From assembly GCF_024171765.1 (NCBI RefSeq), contig NZ_JAMTCI010000002.1, positions 62,001-126,000 on the forward strand: DNA of 64,000 nucleotides. Direction: 5' to 3'. The notes beneath the pieces were generated by a model, which was given only the letters and a program-made list of their open reading frames with translations, had not been told where the DNA came from and did not search any database. The position numbers and the translations under genes are program-made. Below, in pieces: positions 8,599 to 16,584 of the stretch; position 1 is the stretch's first letter; the number at the start of each line of letters is the position of its first letter. The stretch comes from Williamsia deligens. GTDB taxonomy: Bacteria > Actinomycetota > Actinomycetes > Mycobacteriales > Mycobacteriaceae.

Positions 8599-8664
8599 GA
8601 TGTCGGGATACCGATGGTCACGGACCCCGTTCGACGCCACCACGGTACGCGTGAACCCGACATC
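8599..8664. repeat. 9-bp inverted repeat in the terD/Ter-operon divergent spacer
   Basis: GATGTCGGG at 8599-8607 is the exact reverse complement of CCCGACATC at 8656-8664, in the 188-base region between the two divergent Ter transcripts. It could be a split operator; by length alone a chance match is possible. Confidence 0.3.
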
Positions 8665-8728
8665 CTGGTCAGGGTCGGCGGTGCCCGGGCGAGTCCGTCG
8701 GCCCCGGCGGGGAGCGACCCGACACCAG

Positions 8729-8734
8729 TACGAT
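8729..8734 (+). promoter_or_regulatory. -10 box (TACGAT) of a probable leaderless promoter for the Ter operon
   Basis: TACGAT is followed by exactly 7 bases and then the GTG at 8742. No Shine-Dalgarno sequence precedes that GTG, so a leaderless transcript of the six-gene operon is the simplest reading. Confidence 0.55.
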
Positions 8735-8741
8735 CTGCGGC

Positions 8742-9950
8742 GTGGTCAGTGGGTGGTTCCGGCGTGACGCACGCACCGCGGGGCCGTCCGACGGTCCGGC
8801 GCAGAACGCCCGTGCCGAGATGGTGCGGGCATTCCTCGACATGGACCGCCGCCTGTCGGTGATCGACGAGGGGGTCGACGCGGCGCGCGACCTGGGCCTG
8901 CACCCCGGCCTCGTCCGGGACTTCGCGGCGCTGCGCGAACGGGTGTACGCGACCATCGACGAGTACCTGCGGCTGTCGACCGACCCCGACGACCCGACCG
9001 CACGCCGCAGCCCGCCCACCCCGGCCGACTTCGACCGGTGCACCGCGGCGTTGCGCGAGGCCGCCACCGGTCTCGACTCCTTCTACGAGCGGCACGCCAC
9101 GGCCGTCGAACATGCCCGCAGTGCGGCGTCCGCCGTCCCCCAGCGCGCCACCGAGGCCGACACGACGGCCCGCGACGCCCTCGCCGGTGCGGAGGCCCTG
9201 GACCCGGCGCTGCGCTCCTTCACCTCCGTGCGGTCGGCGTCGGATGCCACGGTGGCAGCGAGGGCCGACCTGGCCGCCGCGCGTGCCGCCGGCGACCCCG
9301 GTGCGATCGTGCGGGCGACCGAGGACCTGCAGGGCCGCGCCGAGGCGTTGCGCGCCGTCGTCGCCCGGGCGCCGGACCAGACCGACCGGGTCCGACGCTC
9401 GGTCGCGTCGGTGCGCACCCGGAGGTCGGCCGTCGCCACCCGTGCCCAGAGGCTCCCGGAGGCCTACTCGGCCCTGCTGCGGGAGTTCTCCGCCGCGTGC
9501 TCGGAAGACCTCGTCGGCGACGATCGGCGTGGTCGCGAGGCGCTCGCCGCCGCCGACGGTCACATCGCCGCCGCGGATGCGTCCGCATCCGCGGACCCGG
9601 ATCGCGCCGAGGCGGAGATCGCCGCCGCACGAGAGGATCTCGCGCGCGCGGAGCAGCTGGTCGACGGCGTCACCGACCGGTTGTCGATGCTGCGGTCGGT
9701 CCGTGAGGATCCGGGGGCGGCGGAGCGGCGTACCCGCTTCGCCATCCGTGACGCCCAACTGCTCGCGGTCGACCGGCGTCTCGTCGACCGGTGGGGCTCG
9801 GTGATCGACGCCGCCGCGCGGCGGGTCGACCTCGCGGCCGCGGGACTGACCGGTGCCCACCCCGACTACCTCGCCTACGTGACCGAACTCGACTCGGTCA
9901 CCGCGTTCGTCGCCGACGTCGTCGCGAAGATGCGGTCGGGGGTGCGATGA
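8742..9950 (+). CDS. Unrecognised coiled-coil protein heading the Ter metabolite operon
   Basis: I do not recognise this 402-residue protein. It is Ala/Arg/Asp/Glu-rich and predicted almost wholly alpha-helical, with heptad-like stretches throughout (for example [17 protein letters not shown] and [19 protein letters not shown]). There is no signal peptide, membrane segment, Cys cluster or nucleotide-binding motif. It begins at a GTG fixed by a TACGAT box and ends in a 4-base ATGA overlap with the CitE-like lyase gene, so the two are translationally coupled. Position at the head of the operon suggests a scaffold or partner for TerD proteins, comparable in place, though not visibly in sequence, to TelA-type helical proteins in other ter clusters. 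Confidence 0.7.
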   Translation: MVSGWFRRDARTAGPSDGPAQNARAEMVRAFLDMDRRLSVIDEGVDAARDLGLHPGLVRDFAALRERVYATIDEYLRLSTDPDDPTARRSPPTPADFDRCTAALREAATGLDSFYERHATAVEHARSAASAVPQRATEADTTARDALAGAEALDPALRSFTSVRSASDATVAARADLAAARAAGDPGAIVRATEDLQGRAEALRAVVARAPDQTDRVRRSVASVRTRRSAVATRAQRLPEAYSALLREFSAACSEDLVGDDRRGREALAAADGHIAAADASASADPDRAEAEIAAAREDLARAEQLVDGVTDRLSMLRSVREDPGAAERRTRFAIRDAQLLAVDRRLVDRWGSVIDAAARRVDLAAAGLTGAHPDYLAYVTELDSVTAFVADVVAKMRSGVR

Positions 9951-11140
9951 CCCGCGCGCGCTCGGTCACGCACTTCCCGATGCTCTCGGCGGCGGAGCGG
10001 GACAGGCTGTTCCATCGACCTCCCCGGCCGGTCCCCCTCGACGGTCCGCGGGAGCTGGTGGCCGCAGCTCTCGGTGGCACGCTCTACATCCCGGCCGTGC
10101 GGCCGGAGCTGACCGCCACGGTGCTGCGGGCGGCCCGCGCCGGCACCACGTCGATCGTGCTCGACCTCGAGGACGCGGTCCGCGACGACGAGGTCTCTGC
10201 GGGGATGGCGGCGGTGGTGGCCACGCTCGGCGACCTCGCCGAGGTCCCCGACGCACCCATGGTGTTCGTCCGGGTGCGGTCACGGGAACAGATCGTCGAA
10301 CTGCTCGCTCATGGCGACGGGCTCGGGATGACGGGGATCGTCCTGCCCAAGTTCGGCACCGGGGACGGCGCCGACCTGCTCGACCTGATCGCGACCGCAC
10401 CATCGCTGTACGCGATGCCGATCATCGAGTCGACGCGGGTGCTGCACAGCGAGACCCGTGCTGAGGAGCTCGCGGGGATCGCCGACGTCCTGGCCGTCCA
10501 CCGCGAGCGGGTCCTCGCCGTGCGGATCGGTGCCACGGACCTCAGCGGGGCGTTCGGGATCCGCCGCGACCCCGACCTCACCATCTACGACGTCCATCCC
10601 GTGGCGTCGGTGATCGCCTCCGTCGTGAACGTCCTGGGCCGTCACGACGGCACCGGCTTCACCATCACCGGGCCGGTCTGGGAGTACTACAACGCCCATG
10701 AACGGATGTTCCGACCGCAGTTGCGCAACACCCCGTTCGAGGAACTCGACGCTGTCCGCTTCCGACGCCACCTCGTCAGCCGCGACCTCGACGGGATGCT
10801 CCGGGAGATCGTCCTGGACCGGGCCAACGGGCTGCAGGGCAAGACCGTCATCCACCCCACCCATGTGAACGTCGTGCACGCGACGAGCACGGTCAGCCAC
10901 GAGGAGTACGTCGACGCCCTGGCGGTCCTCGGACGCGACGACGGCGACACGCGGACGGACCTGTCCGCGCAGGACGGACCCGAGGGCGGGGTGTTGGCGT
11001 CGTCCTACCGCAACAAGATGAACGAGCGGCGGCCACACCGGAACTGGGCGCACCGGACGCTGCTGCGCGCCGAGGCGTTCGGGGTGACCCGCCCCGACGT
11101 CGGTGTCATCGAGGTCCTCACCGCCGTGGTCGACCGATGA
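9947..11140 (+). CDS. HpcH/HpaI aldolase-citrate lyase-like C-C bond lyase (Ter-associated)
   Basis: This 397-residue TIM-barrel enzyme is of the CitE/HpcH type found in Ter operons (C-C_Bond_Lyase). Family residues are visible: VLDLEDAVRDDEV (metal-binding Glu/Asp, about residue 80), VFVRVRSREQ (substrate Arg), GIVLPKFGTGD, and MPIIESTRVLHSE with the second metal-ligand Glu. Such enzymes cleave or form a C-C bond in a CoA-ester or keto-acid; the substrate here is unknown and probably belongs to the proposed nucleoside-like metabolite of Ter systems. The ATG at 9947 overlaps the upstream stop by 4 bases, and its own stop overlaps the next ATG in the same way. Confidence 0.85.
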   Translation: MTRARSVTHFPMLSAAERDRLFHRPPRPVPLDGPRELVAAALGGTLYIPAVRPELTATVLRAARAGTTSIVLDLEDAVRDDEVSAGMAAVVATLGDLAEVPDAPMVFVRVRSREQIVELLAHGDGLGMTGIVLPKFGTGDGADLLDLIATAPSLYAMPIIESTRVLHSETRAEELAGIADVLAVHRERVLAVRIGATDLSGAFGIRRDPDLTIYDVHPVASVIASVVNVLGRHDGTGFTITGPVWEYYNAHERMFRPQLRNTPFEELDAVRFRRHLVSRDLDGMLREIVLDRANGLQGKTVIHPTHVNVVHATSTVSHEEYVDALAVLGRDDGDTRTDLSAQDGPEGGVLASSYRNKMNERRPHRNWAHRTLLRAEAFGVTRPDVGVIEVLTAVVDR

Positions 11141-12444
11141 CGCATCCGACGGCCGGTGTGACCATCGACCCTGGCCCCCCGATGTCCCGGTGGGCGGTGA
11201 CCGACCTGGTGCTGCCCGGGCTGCGCCGCAACCCTCGGCGCGCGCACCTGTGGGTCTCGACGGTCCTCGGTAAGCACATCCCCGTGGCGCCGTCCCGGAT
11301 CATCGGCGCCGCCGAGGATCTCGCCGACCTGATCTCGCGGGCGCTGGACCCCGACGGTCTCGATCCGCACCCGGACCGGTCGGTCCGGCAGGTCGGTGTG
11401 TTCGGCTTCGCGGAGACGGCGACGGGCCTGGGGCACTGCGTCGCGCGTCGGCTGCACGCCGAGATCTACCTGCACTCGACGCGGCGTGCCGTGCCCGCAC
11501 TCCCGACCGTGGCACGTTTCCAGGAAGGTCACTCGCACGCGACCGACCACCTGGTCGTGCCCACCTCCCGCGACATCGCGGAGACCGCGGGGACCTGGGT
11601 CCTCGTCGACGACGAGATCTCCACCGGTGTAACCGCACTCGCGGCGGTCGACGCACTCCGCGGCACCCTGCGCGCTCGGCGGTGGGTGGTCGCGTCGCTG
11701 GTCGATCTCCGCACCGAGGCCGATCGCCGCCGATGCGACGACCGTGCCCGGGCGATGGGTGTGGACCTCACGTTCGTCGCCTTGGCGGGAGGGTCGGCGG
11801 TCGTCCCGGACGATCTCGTCGCGCGGGTCGCCGCTCTGGATCCCGCTGTCGAGTCGACGCCCCACTCGGCCTCGGTCGCCGGTGAGGCGACCGTCCTGCG
11901 ACAGCCCTGGCCCGCCCACGTCCCCGACGGCGGGCGCCATGGGGTGCTGCACGGCGACGGGCCGGCCTTCGAGGCCGGCGTCGCGGAGGCCGCGCGAAGC
12001 CTCGGGACGGTGCTGGACCCGCAGCAACCCGTCGTCGTGATCGGCCACGAGGAGTTCATGTACCTGCCGCTGCGGATCGCGGCCGCTCTCGAGACGGACG
12101 GGTGGTCGGTGACCTCCCAGACCACGACCCGCTCCCCCGCCGTCGTCACCACCGAATCCGGCTACCCGCTGCGCAACGGAGTCGAGTTCACCGCGCCCGA
12201 ACCGGATTCCGCCGGCGGTCGCCACGGCACCCGGCATCTCTACAACGCGGCCGCGGACGACGCGTCCACCCAGCGGGTGCTGGTGATCGACCCCGCCGCC
12301 GACACCCCTGCACTCGCCGCACCCGGAGGCGTGGTCGACGTCCTCACCCGGAGCGGACGCGACCTCGTCGTACTGGTCGCGGGGGGCACGTCGTTCGATG
12401 CCCTCGCACGGTCGCGGGCGATCGCCGCCGGGGGTCACCGGTGA
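11137..12444 (+). CDS. Ter-associated phosphoribosyltransferase with C-terminal TRSP-type domain
   Basis: The 435-residue protein has an N-terminal phosphoribosyltransferase fold: the PRPP-binding loop is WVLVDDEISTGVTALAAVDAL near residue 155, matching the (V)DDxxxTG(V)T signature. The C-terminal half (from about residue 260, with VVVIGHEEFMYLPLRIAAALE) corresponds to the TRSP region that follows this PRTase in Ter operons. A PRTase attaches or removes ribose 5-phosphate on a base-like acceptor, consistent with synthesis of a nucleoside-like compound. The gene is coupled by 4-base overlaps on both sides (ATGA at 11137, GTGA at 12441). Acceptor and product are unknown. Confidence 0.8.
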   Translation: MTHPTAGVTIDPGPPMSRWAVTDLVLPGLRRNPRRAHLWVSTVLGKHIPVAPSRIIGAAEDLADLISRALDPDGLDPHPDRSVRQVGVFGFAETATGLGHCVARRLHAEIYLHSTRRAVPALPTVARFQEGHSHATDHLVVPTSRDIAETAGTWVLVDDEISTGVTALAAVDALRGTLRARRWVVASLVDLRTEADRRRCDDRARAMGVDLTFVALAGGSAVVPDDLVARVAALDPAVESTPHSASVAGEATVLRQPWPAHVPDGGRHGVLHGDGPAFEAGVAEAARSLGTVLDPQQPVVVIGHEEFMYLPLRIAAALETDGWSVTSQTTTRSPAVVTTESGYPLRNGVEFTAPEPDSAGGRHGTRHLYNAAADDASTQRVLVIDPAADTPALAAPGGVVDVLTRSGRDLVVLVAGGTSFDALARSRAIAAGGHR

Positions 12445-13562
12445 CACCGGAACCGTTGCGCGGCCCGGCATTCGGCAGCTACGCACCCGACGAGGTCGGA
12501 TGGCTGCTCACCGATCTCTCCGATGTCGACCTCGAGGCGGACATCGCGGAGCGGGAGGCCGCCATCCAGGCAGGGACAGCGCACTATGCGGAGTCCCTGC
12601 CGCATGAGTTCCAGCCCGACGCCGCCTACCGCGCATTGTTCGAGGAGGTGCTGCGCGAGACGGCCGGGGAGCTCGCCGCAGCGGTCGCCACGGTCACCGA
12701 TCTGGTGCTCGCCGAACGCGGGACCGACATCGTGCTGGCGTCACTCGCGCGGGCGGGGACCCCGGTCGGGATCCTCATGCGGCGCTGGGCTCGGCAGCGC
12801 CACGGTCTCGACATCCCGCACTTCGCGGTGTCGATCGTCCGCGACCGCGGCATCGACGCCGCGGCGGTGCGGTGGCTGGCGCAGCGGTGGTCGCCGGCCG
12901 ACATCGTGTTCGTCGACGGCTGGACGGGCAAGGGCGCCATCACGCGGGAACTGGCCGACGCACTCGACGTCCTGCACCGCGCCGGTGGTCCCCGGTGCGA
13001 TCCGGACCTCGCGGTCCTCGCCGACCCGGGGCACTGCGTCCGCACGTACGGCACCCGTGCGGACTTCCTCATCGCCTCGGCGTGCCTGAACTCGACGGTG
13101 TCCGGACTCGTGTCGCGGACGGTCCTCAACGAGAGCCTCATCGCGCCCGGGCAGTTCCACGGCGCGAAGTTCTACCGCGAACTCGCCGACTCCGATGTGT
13201 CCGCGCATCTGCTGGACACGGTCACAGCACGGTTCGCCGACGTCGGCGACACGGTCGAGGCGAGGGTGGCGGACCTCCGGACGGCGGACCGCACCCCCAC
13301 CTTCAGCGGGTGGCGGTCGGTGGAACGCATCCGCGACGAGTACGGCATCTCGTCGGTCAACTTCGTCAAACCCGGTGTCGGGGAGACCACCCGCGTCCTG
13401 CTGCGGCGCGTGCCGTGGCGGGTGCTCGTCCGGGATCCCGACGATCCCGCGCTGCGGCACATCCTCGCGCTGGCCGCCGCACGCGACGTGCCGATCGTGG
13501 TCGACCCCGATCTGACCTACGCCTGCGTCGGACTCATCAAGGAATCCGCGGTGACGACATGA
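12441..13562 (+). CDS. StiP-type second phosphoribosyltransferase with Pelota-like C-terminal domain
   Basis: Automated pipelines usually call this family cysteine protease StiP. The 373-residue sequence instead shows a PRPP-loop-like motif, ADIVFVDGWTGKGAITRELA near residue 155, which supports a second phosphoribosyltransferase. The last 60 residues (WRVLVRDPDDPALRHILALA, then ARDVPIVVDPDLTYACVGLI) look like a Pelota/L7Ae-type RNA-binding module. Conserved Cys and His (SACLNSTVSG, FHGAKFYREL) could have prompted the protease name. The GTG at 12441 overlaps the previous stop and the gene overlaps the HAD gene by 4 bases. Function is inferred from the operon: a step in the Ter metabolite pathway. 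Confidence 0.78.
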   Translation: MTPEPLRGPAFGSYAPDEVGWLLTDLSDVDLEADIAEREAAIQAGTAHYAESLPHEFQPDAAYRALFEEVLRETAGELAAAVATVTDLVLAERGTDIVLASLARAGTPVGILMRRWARQRHGLDIPHFAVSIVRDRGIDAAAVRWLAQRWSPADIVFVDGWTGKGAITRELADALDVLHRAGGPRCDPDLAVLADPGHCVRTYGTRADFLIASACLNSTVSGLVSRTVLNESLIAPGQFHGAKFYRELADSDVSAHLLDTVTARFADVGDTVEARVADLRTADRTPTFSGWRSVERIRDEYGISSVNFVKPGVGETTRVLLRRVPWRVLVRDPDDPALRHILALAAARDVPIVVDPDLTYACVGLIKESAVTT

Positions 13563-14377
13563 CCGCGCTGGTGGCCGTCGACCTCGACCGCACGTTGATC
13601 TTCTCCGCCGCCGCGGCGGGCCGCCCGACGACCGAGCTGCGATGCGTCGAACACCTCGACGGGGCGGAACTGTCGTACATGAGCCCCACGACCGTCGACA
13701 GACTCGCCGTCCTCGACGTCCGCGCGACGGTCGTCCCGGTGACCACCCGGACGGTCGCGCAGTACCGACGGGTCGTGGTGCCCGTCTGGGGTGTCCGCCG
13801 ATACGCGGTCGCGGCGAACGGCGGCGAGATCCTCGTCGACGGCGAGCCCGACCCCGTGTGGCGGTCCGAGGTGGACGCCTCGGTGGCGGCACTCACGCCG
13901 GTGACGGAGGTCCGCGACCGGGTCCGCGCCGAGGCCGACGACCGCTGGTTGCGGTCGGCGCGCATCGCCGACGACCTGTTCTGCTACGCGGTCATCGACC
14001 CTGCGGTGGCCCCCGACGACCTCGTCGAGCGCTGGCGGTCGTGGGCGGTCCCGGGCGGATGGAACGTCTCTCGCCAGGGCCGCAAGGTCTACCTCATGCC
14101 GGACCCGGTCTCGAAGTGGGCCGCGGTCGCCGAGGTCGCCCGTCGGTGCGGGACGCCGCGATCGAGGGTGTTCGCGGCGGGTGACGGGGCACTGGACCGA
14201 CCGATGCTGGAGGGCGCCCACCGCGCGGTCCGGCCCCGGCACGGCGAGCTCGAGGAACTCTCGTGGCACCGTCCGACGTTGTCCGTTTCGAGGAGTGCCG
14301 GCGTCGCGGCCTCGGAGGAGATCGTGGCGACGTTGCTCGACTGGGCCGGGACCGACGACCGAGATGGAGATGCATGA
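13559..14377 (+). CDS. HAD-superfamily phosphatase of the Ter operon
   Basis: The 272-residue protein starts with MTALVAVDLDRTLIF, the HAD motif I (nucleophile Asp and acid Asp two residues later). Motif II lies in VVPVTTRTV, a Lys-containing motif III in QGRKVYLMPDPVSKWAAV, and the metal-binding motif IV in FAAGDGALDRPMLE near residue 207. It resembles Cof/sucrose-phosphatase-like HADs, and in this operon would remove a phosphate, plausibly from the ribose-phosphate intermediate made by the two PRTases. The start (ATG at 13559) and the end both overlap neighbours by 4 bases, so the stoichiometry is probably coupled. Confidence 0.85.
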   Translation: MTALVAVDLDRTLIFSAAAAGRPTTELRCVEHLDGAELSYMSPTTVDRLAVLDVRATVVPVTTRTVAQYRRVVVPVWGVRRYAVAANGGEILVDGEPDPVWRSEVDASVAALTPVTEVRDRVRAEADDRWLRSARIADDLFCYAVIDPAVAPDDLVERWRSWAVPGGWNVSRQGRKVYLMPDPVSKWAAVAEVARRCGTPRSRVFAAGDGALDRPMLEGAHRAVRPRHGELEELSWHRPTLSVSRSAGVAASEEIVATLLDWAGTDDRDGDA

Positions 14378-15606
14378 GCACCGCGCTGATCAAGGGACAG
14401 AACGGTCCGTTGCCGACCTCGACGGTGGAGATCACGGTGGACGTGGCGGCGGCAGCCGACCTGTCGGCGCTGATGGTGACCGCGGCCGGGAAGGTCCGGA
14501 CCGACGCCGACTTCGTCTTCTACAACCAACCGTCGGCGCCCGGGGTGACGTTGACCCCCGGTGGCAGCGGGACCCTGCGACTGGACCTGGCCGCGATCCC
14601 GTCGGACATCGACCAGGTCAGGGCGGTCATCACCCTGGAATCCGGGACGTTCGGACGCATTACTCCGCCGCTGACCCGCGTCAGCGCCGGCGCGCAGTCG
14701 TACGAGTACCGGGTCGAGGGGCTCTCGAGTGAGTCCATCGTGATCGCGGTCGAGGTGTACCGCCGTGCCGACGCCTGGAAGGTGCGCGCGGTCGGGCAGG
14801 GCTACGCCGGTGGTTTCGCCGCGCTCGTCACCGATCACGGGGTCTCGGTCGACGACGCCCCCTCCCCGTCGACACCGACCCAGTCGACACCGCCCCCGGC
14901 TGCAGCCGCCCCGGCCGCGCCTCCCCCGCCGTCACGCCCGGCCCCGACGCCACCGCCGGCCGCGCCGACCGGCAGCTCCCAGCAGTGGCCGACCGCGTCC
15001 ACCGGCGAGGTCAGTCTCAGCAAGGACCGTCCGGTCAGCCTGGCCAAGGGCCAGCGCGTCTCGCTGAAGAAGGACGGCGGGGTGGAGCTCACCCGCATCC
15101 GCATGGGCCTGGGGTGGGATCCGGTCGTCACCAAGCGGGGTCTGTTCGGGGGTGGCCGCGGGTCGAACATCGACCTCGACGCGTCGGCGATGATGTACGC
15201 GGGCAGCCGCCTGGGCGACCTCGCCTACTACGGGCAGTTGGTCAGCAAGGACGGCTCCATCCGCCACCACGGCGACAACCTCACCGGGGAGGGCGAGGGC
15301 GACGACGAGGTCATCGACATCGACCTGACGCGTGTCCCCCCGGCGATCACGCAGATCCTGCTGGTCGTGACCTCCTACCAGGGCCACACCTTCGAGCAGG
15401 TCGAGAACGCCTTCTGCCGACTCGTCGACGTGACGACCGGTGCCGAGCTCGCCCGCTACACGCTGGCCGGCGGGATGCCCCACACGGGCATCGTGATGGC
15501 CAAGGTCTTCCGGTCCGGCTCGGGATGGTCGATGCAGGCGGTCGGCGACGGCATCACCGCCCGGCACCCCGGTGAGGCGGCCAAGCAGGTCGACCGCTTC
15601 CTGTAG
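14374..15606 (+). CDS. Two-domain TerD family protein (TerA-like plus TerD) with proline-rich linker
   Basis: This 410-residue protein closes the operon. The first TerD-like domain (about 1-165) has the TerA-type block RTDADFVFYNQPSAPGVTL. A linker of about 45 residues is almost entirely Pro, Ala, Ser and Thr. The second domain (about 215-410) has INIDLDASAMMY-like and [15 protein letters not shown] acidic sites expected to bind calcium. Each domain ends in a recognisable [11 protein letters not shown]- or MQAVGDG-type strand. Two tethered domains would allow bridging of partners such as membrane TerC-like proteins. The ATG at 14374 overlaps the HAD stop. No terminator is obvious in the 9 bases before the convergent gene. 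Confidence 0.88.
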   Translation: MSTALIKGQNGPLPTSTVEITVDVAAAADLSALMVTAAGKVRTDADFVFYNQPSAPGVTLTPGGSGTLRLDLAAIPSDIDQVRAVITLESGTFGRITPPLTRVSAGAQSYEYRVEGLSSESIVIAVEVYRRADAWKVRAVGQGYAGGFAALVTDHGVSVDDAPSPSTPTQSTPPPAAAAPAAPPPPSRPAPTPPPAAPTGSSQQWPTASTGEVSLSKDRPVSLAKGQRVSLKKDGGVELTRIRMGLGWDPVVTKRGLFGGGRGSNIDLDASAMMYAGSRLGDLAYYGQLVSKDGSIRHHGDNLTGEGEGDDEVIDIDLTRVPPAITQILLVVTSYQGHTFEQVENAFCRLVDVTTGAELARYTLAGGMPHTGIVMAKVFRSGSGWSMQAVGDGITARHPGEAAKQVDRFL

Positions 15607-15615
15607 GACGCGGGG

Positions 15616-15960
15616 TCAGCGCAGCCGCTCGGCCTCCGAGGCCCGCGCCAACAGCTCCTCGCACAGGGCGGCGAGCTCGGCGTGAGGTGCCTTCTCCTCC
15701 ACCGCCGTGGCCACGTCCTCGGCAGCACACCGCAGCGTGAACAGGCGGTCGATGAGGTCGTCGGCCTCGGCGCGGCCGAGGATGACCGCGTCGGCCGGGA
15801 CCGATGTCCCCTGCGTGACCGATCGCTGTTCGTAGGCGCGCTGGCGACAGGACTGCTTGCAGTACCGGCGACGACGCCCGACCCCGGAGTCGGCGACAGG
15901 CTGTCCGCACCACCCACAGGGCTGCGGTCTCCGACGTGTCCGCGTCTCCACCGACCGCAC
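15616..15960 (-). CDS. Small zinc-finger-like protein divergent from rbpA (Rv2049c-like)
   Basis: The 114-residue protein begins VRSVETRTRRRPQPCGWC and contains a CxxC...CxxxC cluster (CGWCGQPVADSGVGRRRRYC, then KQSC) consistent with a small treble-clef zinc ribbon, followed by an acidic helical tail. A gene of this type sits divergently beside rbpA in mycobacteria (recalled as Rv2049c). The start is uncertain: GTG 15960 and GTG 15951 are both reasonable, and the long open frame to 16089 would run through the shared promoter region. A TACTAC sequence at 15999-16004 on this strand could be its -10. Function is unknown; nucleic-acid binding is plausible from the basic Cys-rich N terminus. Confidence 0.6.
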   Translation of the reverse strand: MRSVETRTRRRPQPCGWCGQPVADSGVGRRRRYCKQSCRQRAYEQRSVTQGTSVPADAVILGRAEADDLIDRLFTLRCAAEDVATAVEEKAPHAELAALCEELLARASEAERLR

Positions 15961-15999
15961 GATACGCCTGCGCCGTGTGCCCTCGGCGGCGGTGACGCG

Positions 16000-16005
16000 T
16001 AGTAT
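16000..16005 (+). promoter_or_regulatory. Candidate rbpA -10 box (TAGTAT)
   Basis: TAGTAT fits TANNNT and would start transcription near 16012, giving rbpA a leader of about 130 bases that contains the 16-base tandem repeat. A candidate -10 for the divergent gene overlaps it on the other strand, so the two promoters may compete. Confidence 0.35.
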
Positions 16006-16097
16006 TGACACGTTCTGCTCACAGACCGGTGTGTCCGGCGACAGCGACGCCCGGGCATCGTCCCGGCACCGCTCGTCCGCGAGAACCATCCGACCTC

Positions 16098-16129
16098 GTC
16101 ACGAACACATCGCGTCACGAGCACATCGC
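16098..16129 (+). repeat. Tandem 16-bp direct repeat in the rbpA leader
   Basis: GTCACGAACACATCGC (16098-16113) is followed directly by GTCACGAGCACATCGC (16114-16129), one mismatch. It ends immediately before the rbpA Shine-Dalgarno AGGAAGGGA. It may be a two-site operator or a leader RNA element. Confidence 0.6.
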
Positions 16130-16143
16130 AGGAAGGGACGACC

Positions 16144-16491
16144 ATGGCAGATCGAGTACTCCGCGGCAGCCGACTCGGAGCCGTCAGCTACGAGACCGAC
16201 CGCGACCACGACCTCGCACCTCGTCGGATCGTGCAGTACCGCACGGACAACGGCGAGATCTTCGACGTCCCGTTCGCCGACGACGCGGAGATCCCCTCCA
16301 CCTGGCCGTGCAAGAACGGCATGGAGGGCACGATCCTCGAGGGCGCCGAGCCCGAGGAGAAGAAGGTCAAGCCGCCGCGTACGCACTGGGACATGCTCCT
16401 CGAGCGTCGCAGCGAGGCAGAGCTCGAGGAACTGCTCAACGAGCGCCTCGAACTGCTCAAGCAGCGGCGTCGCGGGGTCTCCGCGAGCTGA
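16144..16491 (+). CDS. rbpA: RNA polymerase-binding protein RbpA
   Basis: This 115-residue protein is nearly identical along its length to mycobacterial RbpA (MADRVLRGSRLGAVSYETDR at the start, KKVKPPRTHWDMLLERRS in the sigma-interaction region). RbpA is essential in mycobacteria: it binds sigma-A/sigma-B and the RNA polymerase beta' subunit, stabilises open complexes and raises tolerance to rifampicin. The core domain carries a Zn-site-like Cys in WPCKNGM. AGGAAGGGA precedes the ATG, and a strong terminator follows the stop. It is a single-gene unit divergent from the zinc-finger-like gene. Confidence 0.98.
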   Translation: MADRVLRGSRLGAVSYETDRDHDLAPRRIVQYRTDNGEIFDVPFADDAEIPSTWPCKNGMEGTILEGAEPEEKKVKPPRTHWDMLLERRSEAELEELLNERLELLKQRRRGVSAS

Positions 16492-16505
16492 CCGTCGCCG
16501 CACAT

Positions 16506-16542
16506 ACGACGAAGGCCCCGCCATCGGCGGGGCCTTCTTCGT
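16506..16542. terminator. Bidirectional Rho-independent terminator between rbpA and ppm1
   Basis: GAAGGCCCCGCC (16511-16522) pairs with GGCGGGGCCTTC (16526-16537) around a 3-base loop, with flanking bases that also largely pair. It lies between convergent rbpA and ppm1 and can serve both. Confidence 0.9.
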
Positions 16543-16584
16543 ATCGGGGGTCCTGGCGCGATGCGCCGGTGTGGCTCGCGTGGG

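Noticed and set aside
8742-9950. TelA (toxic anion resistance) assignment for the coiled-coil protein
   Set aside because: Helical character and place are similar, but I see no TelA signature blocks.
6765-15606. Classic plasmid-type tellurite resistance operon
   Set aside because: There is no terZABCDEF order and no TerB gene. The chromosomal metabolite-type Ter layout fits better, so resistance is not claimed.
16005-16010. TTGACA as a -35 box for rbpA
   Set aside because: There is no acceptable -10 sequence 16-19 bases downstream. TAGTAT at 16000-16005 is a better -10 candidate and overlaps it.
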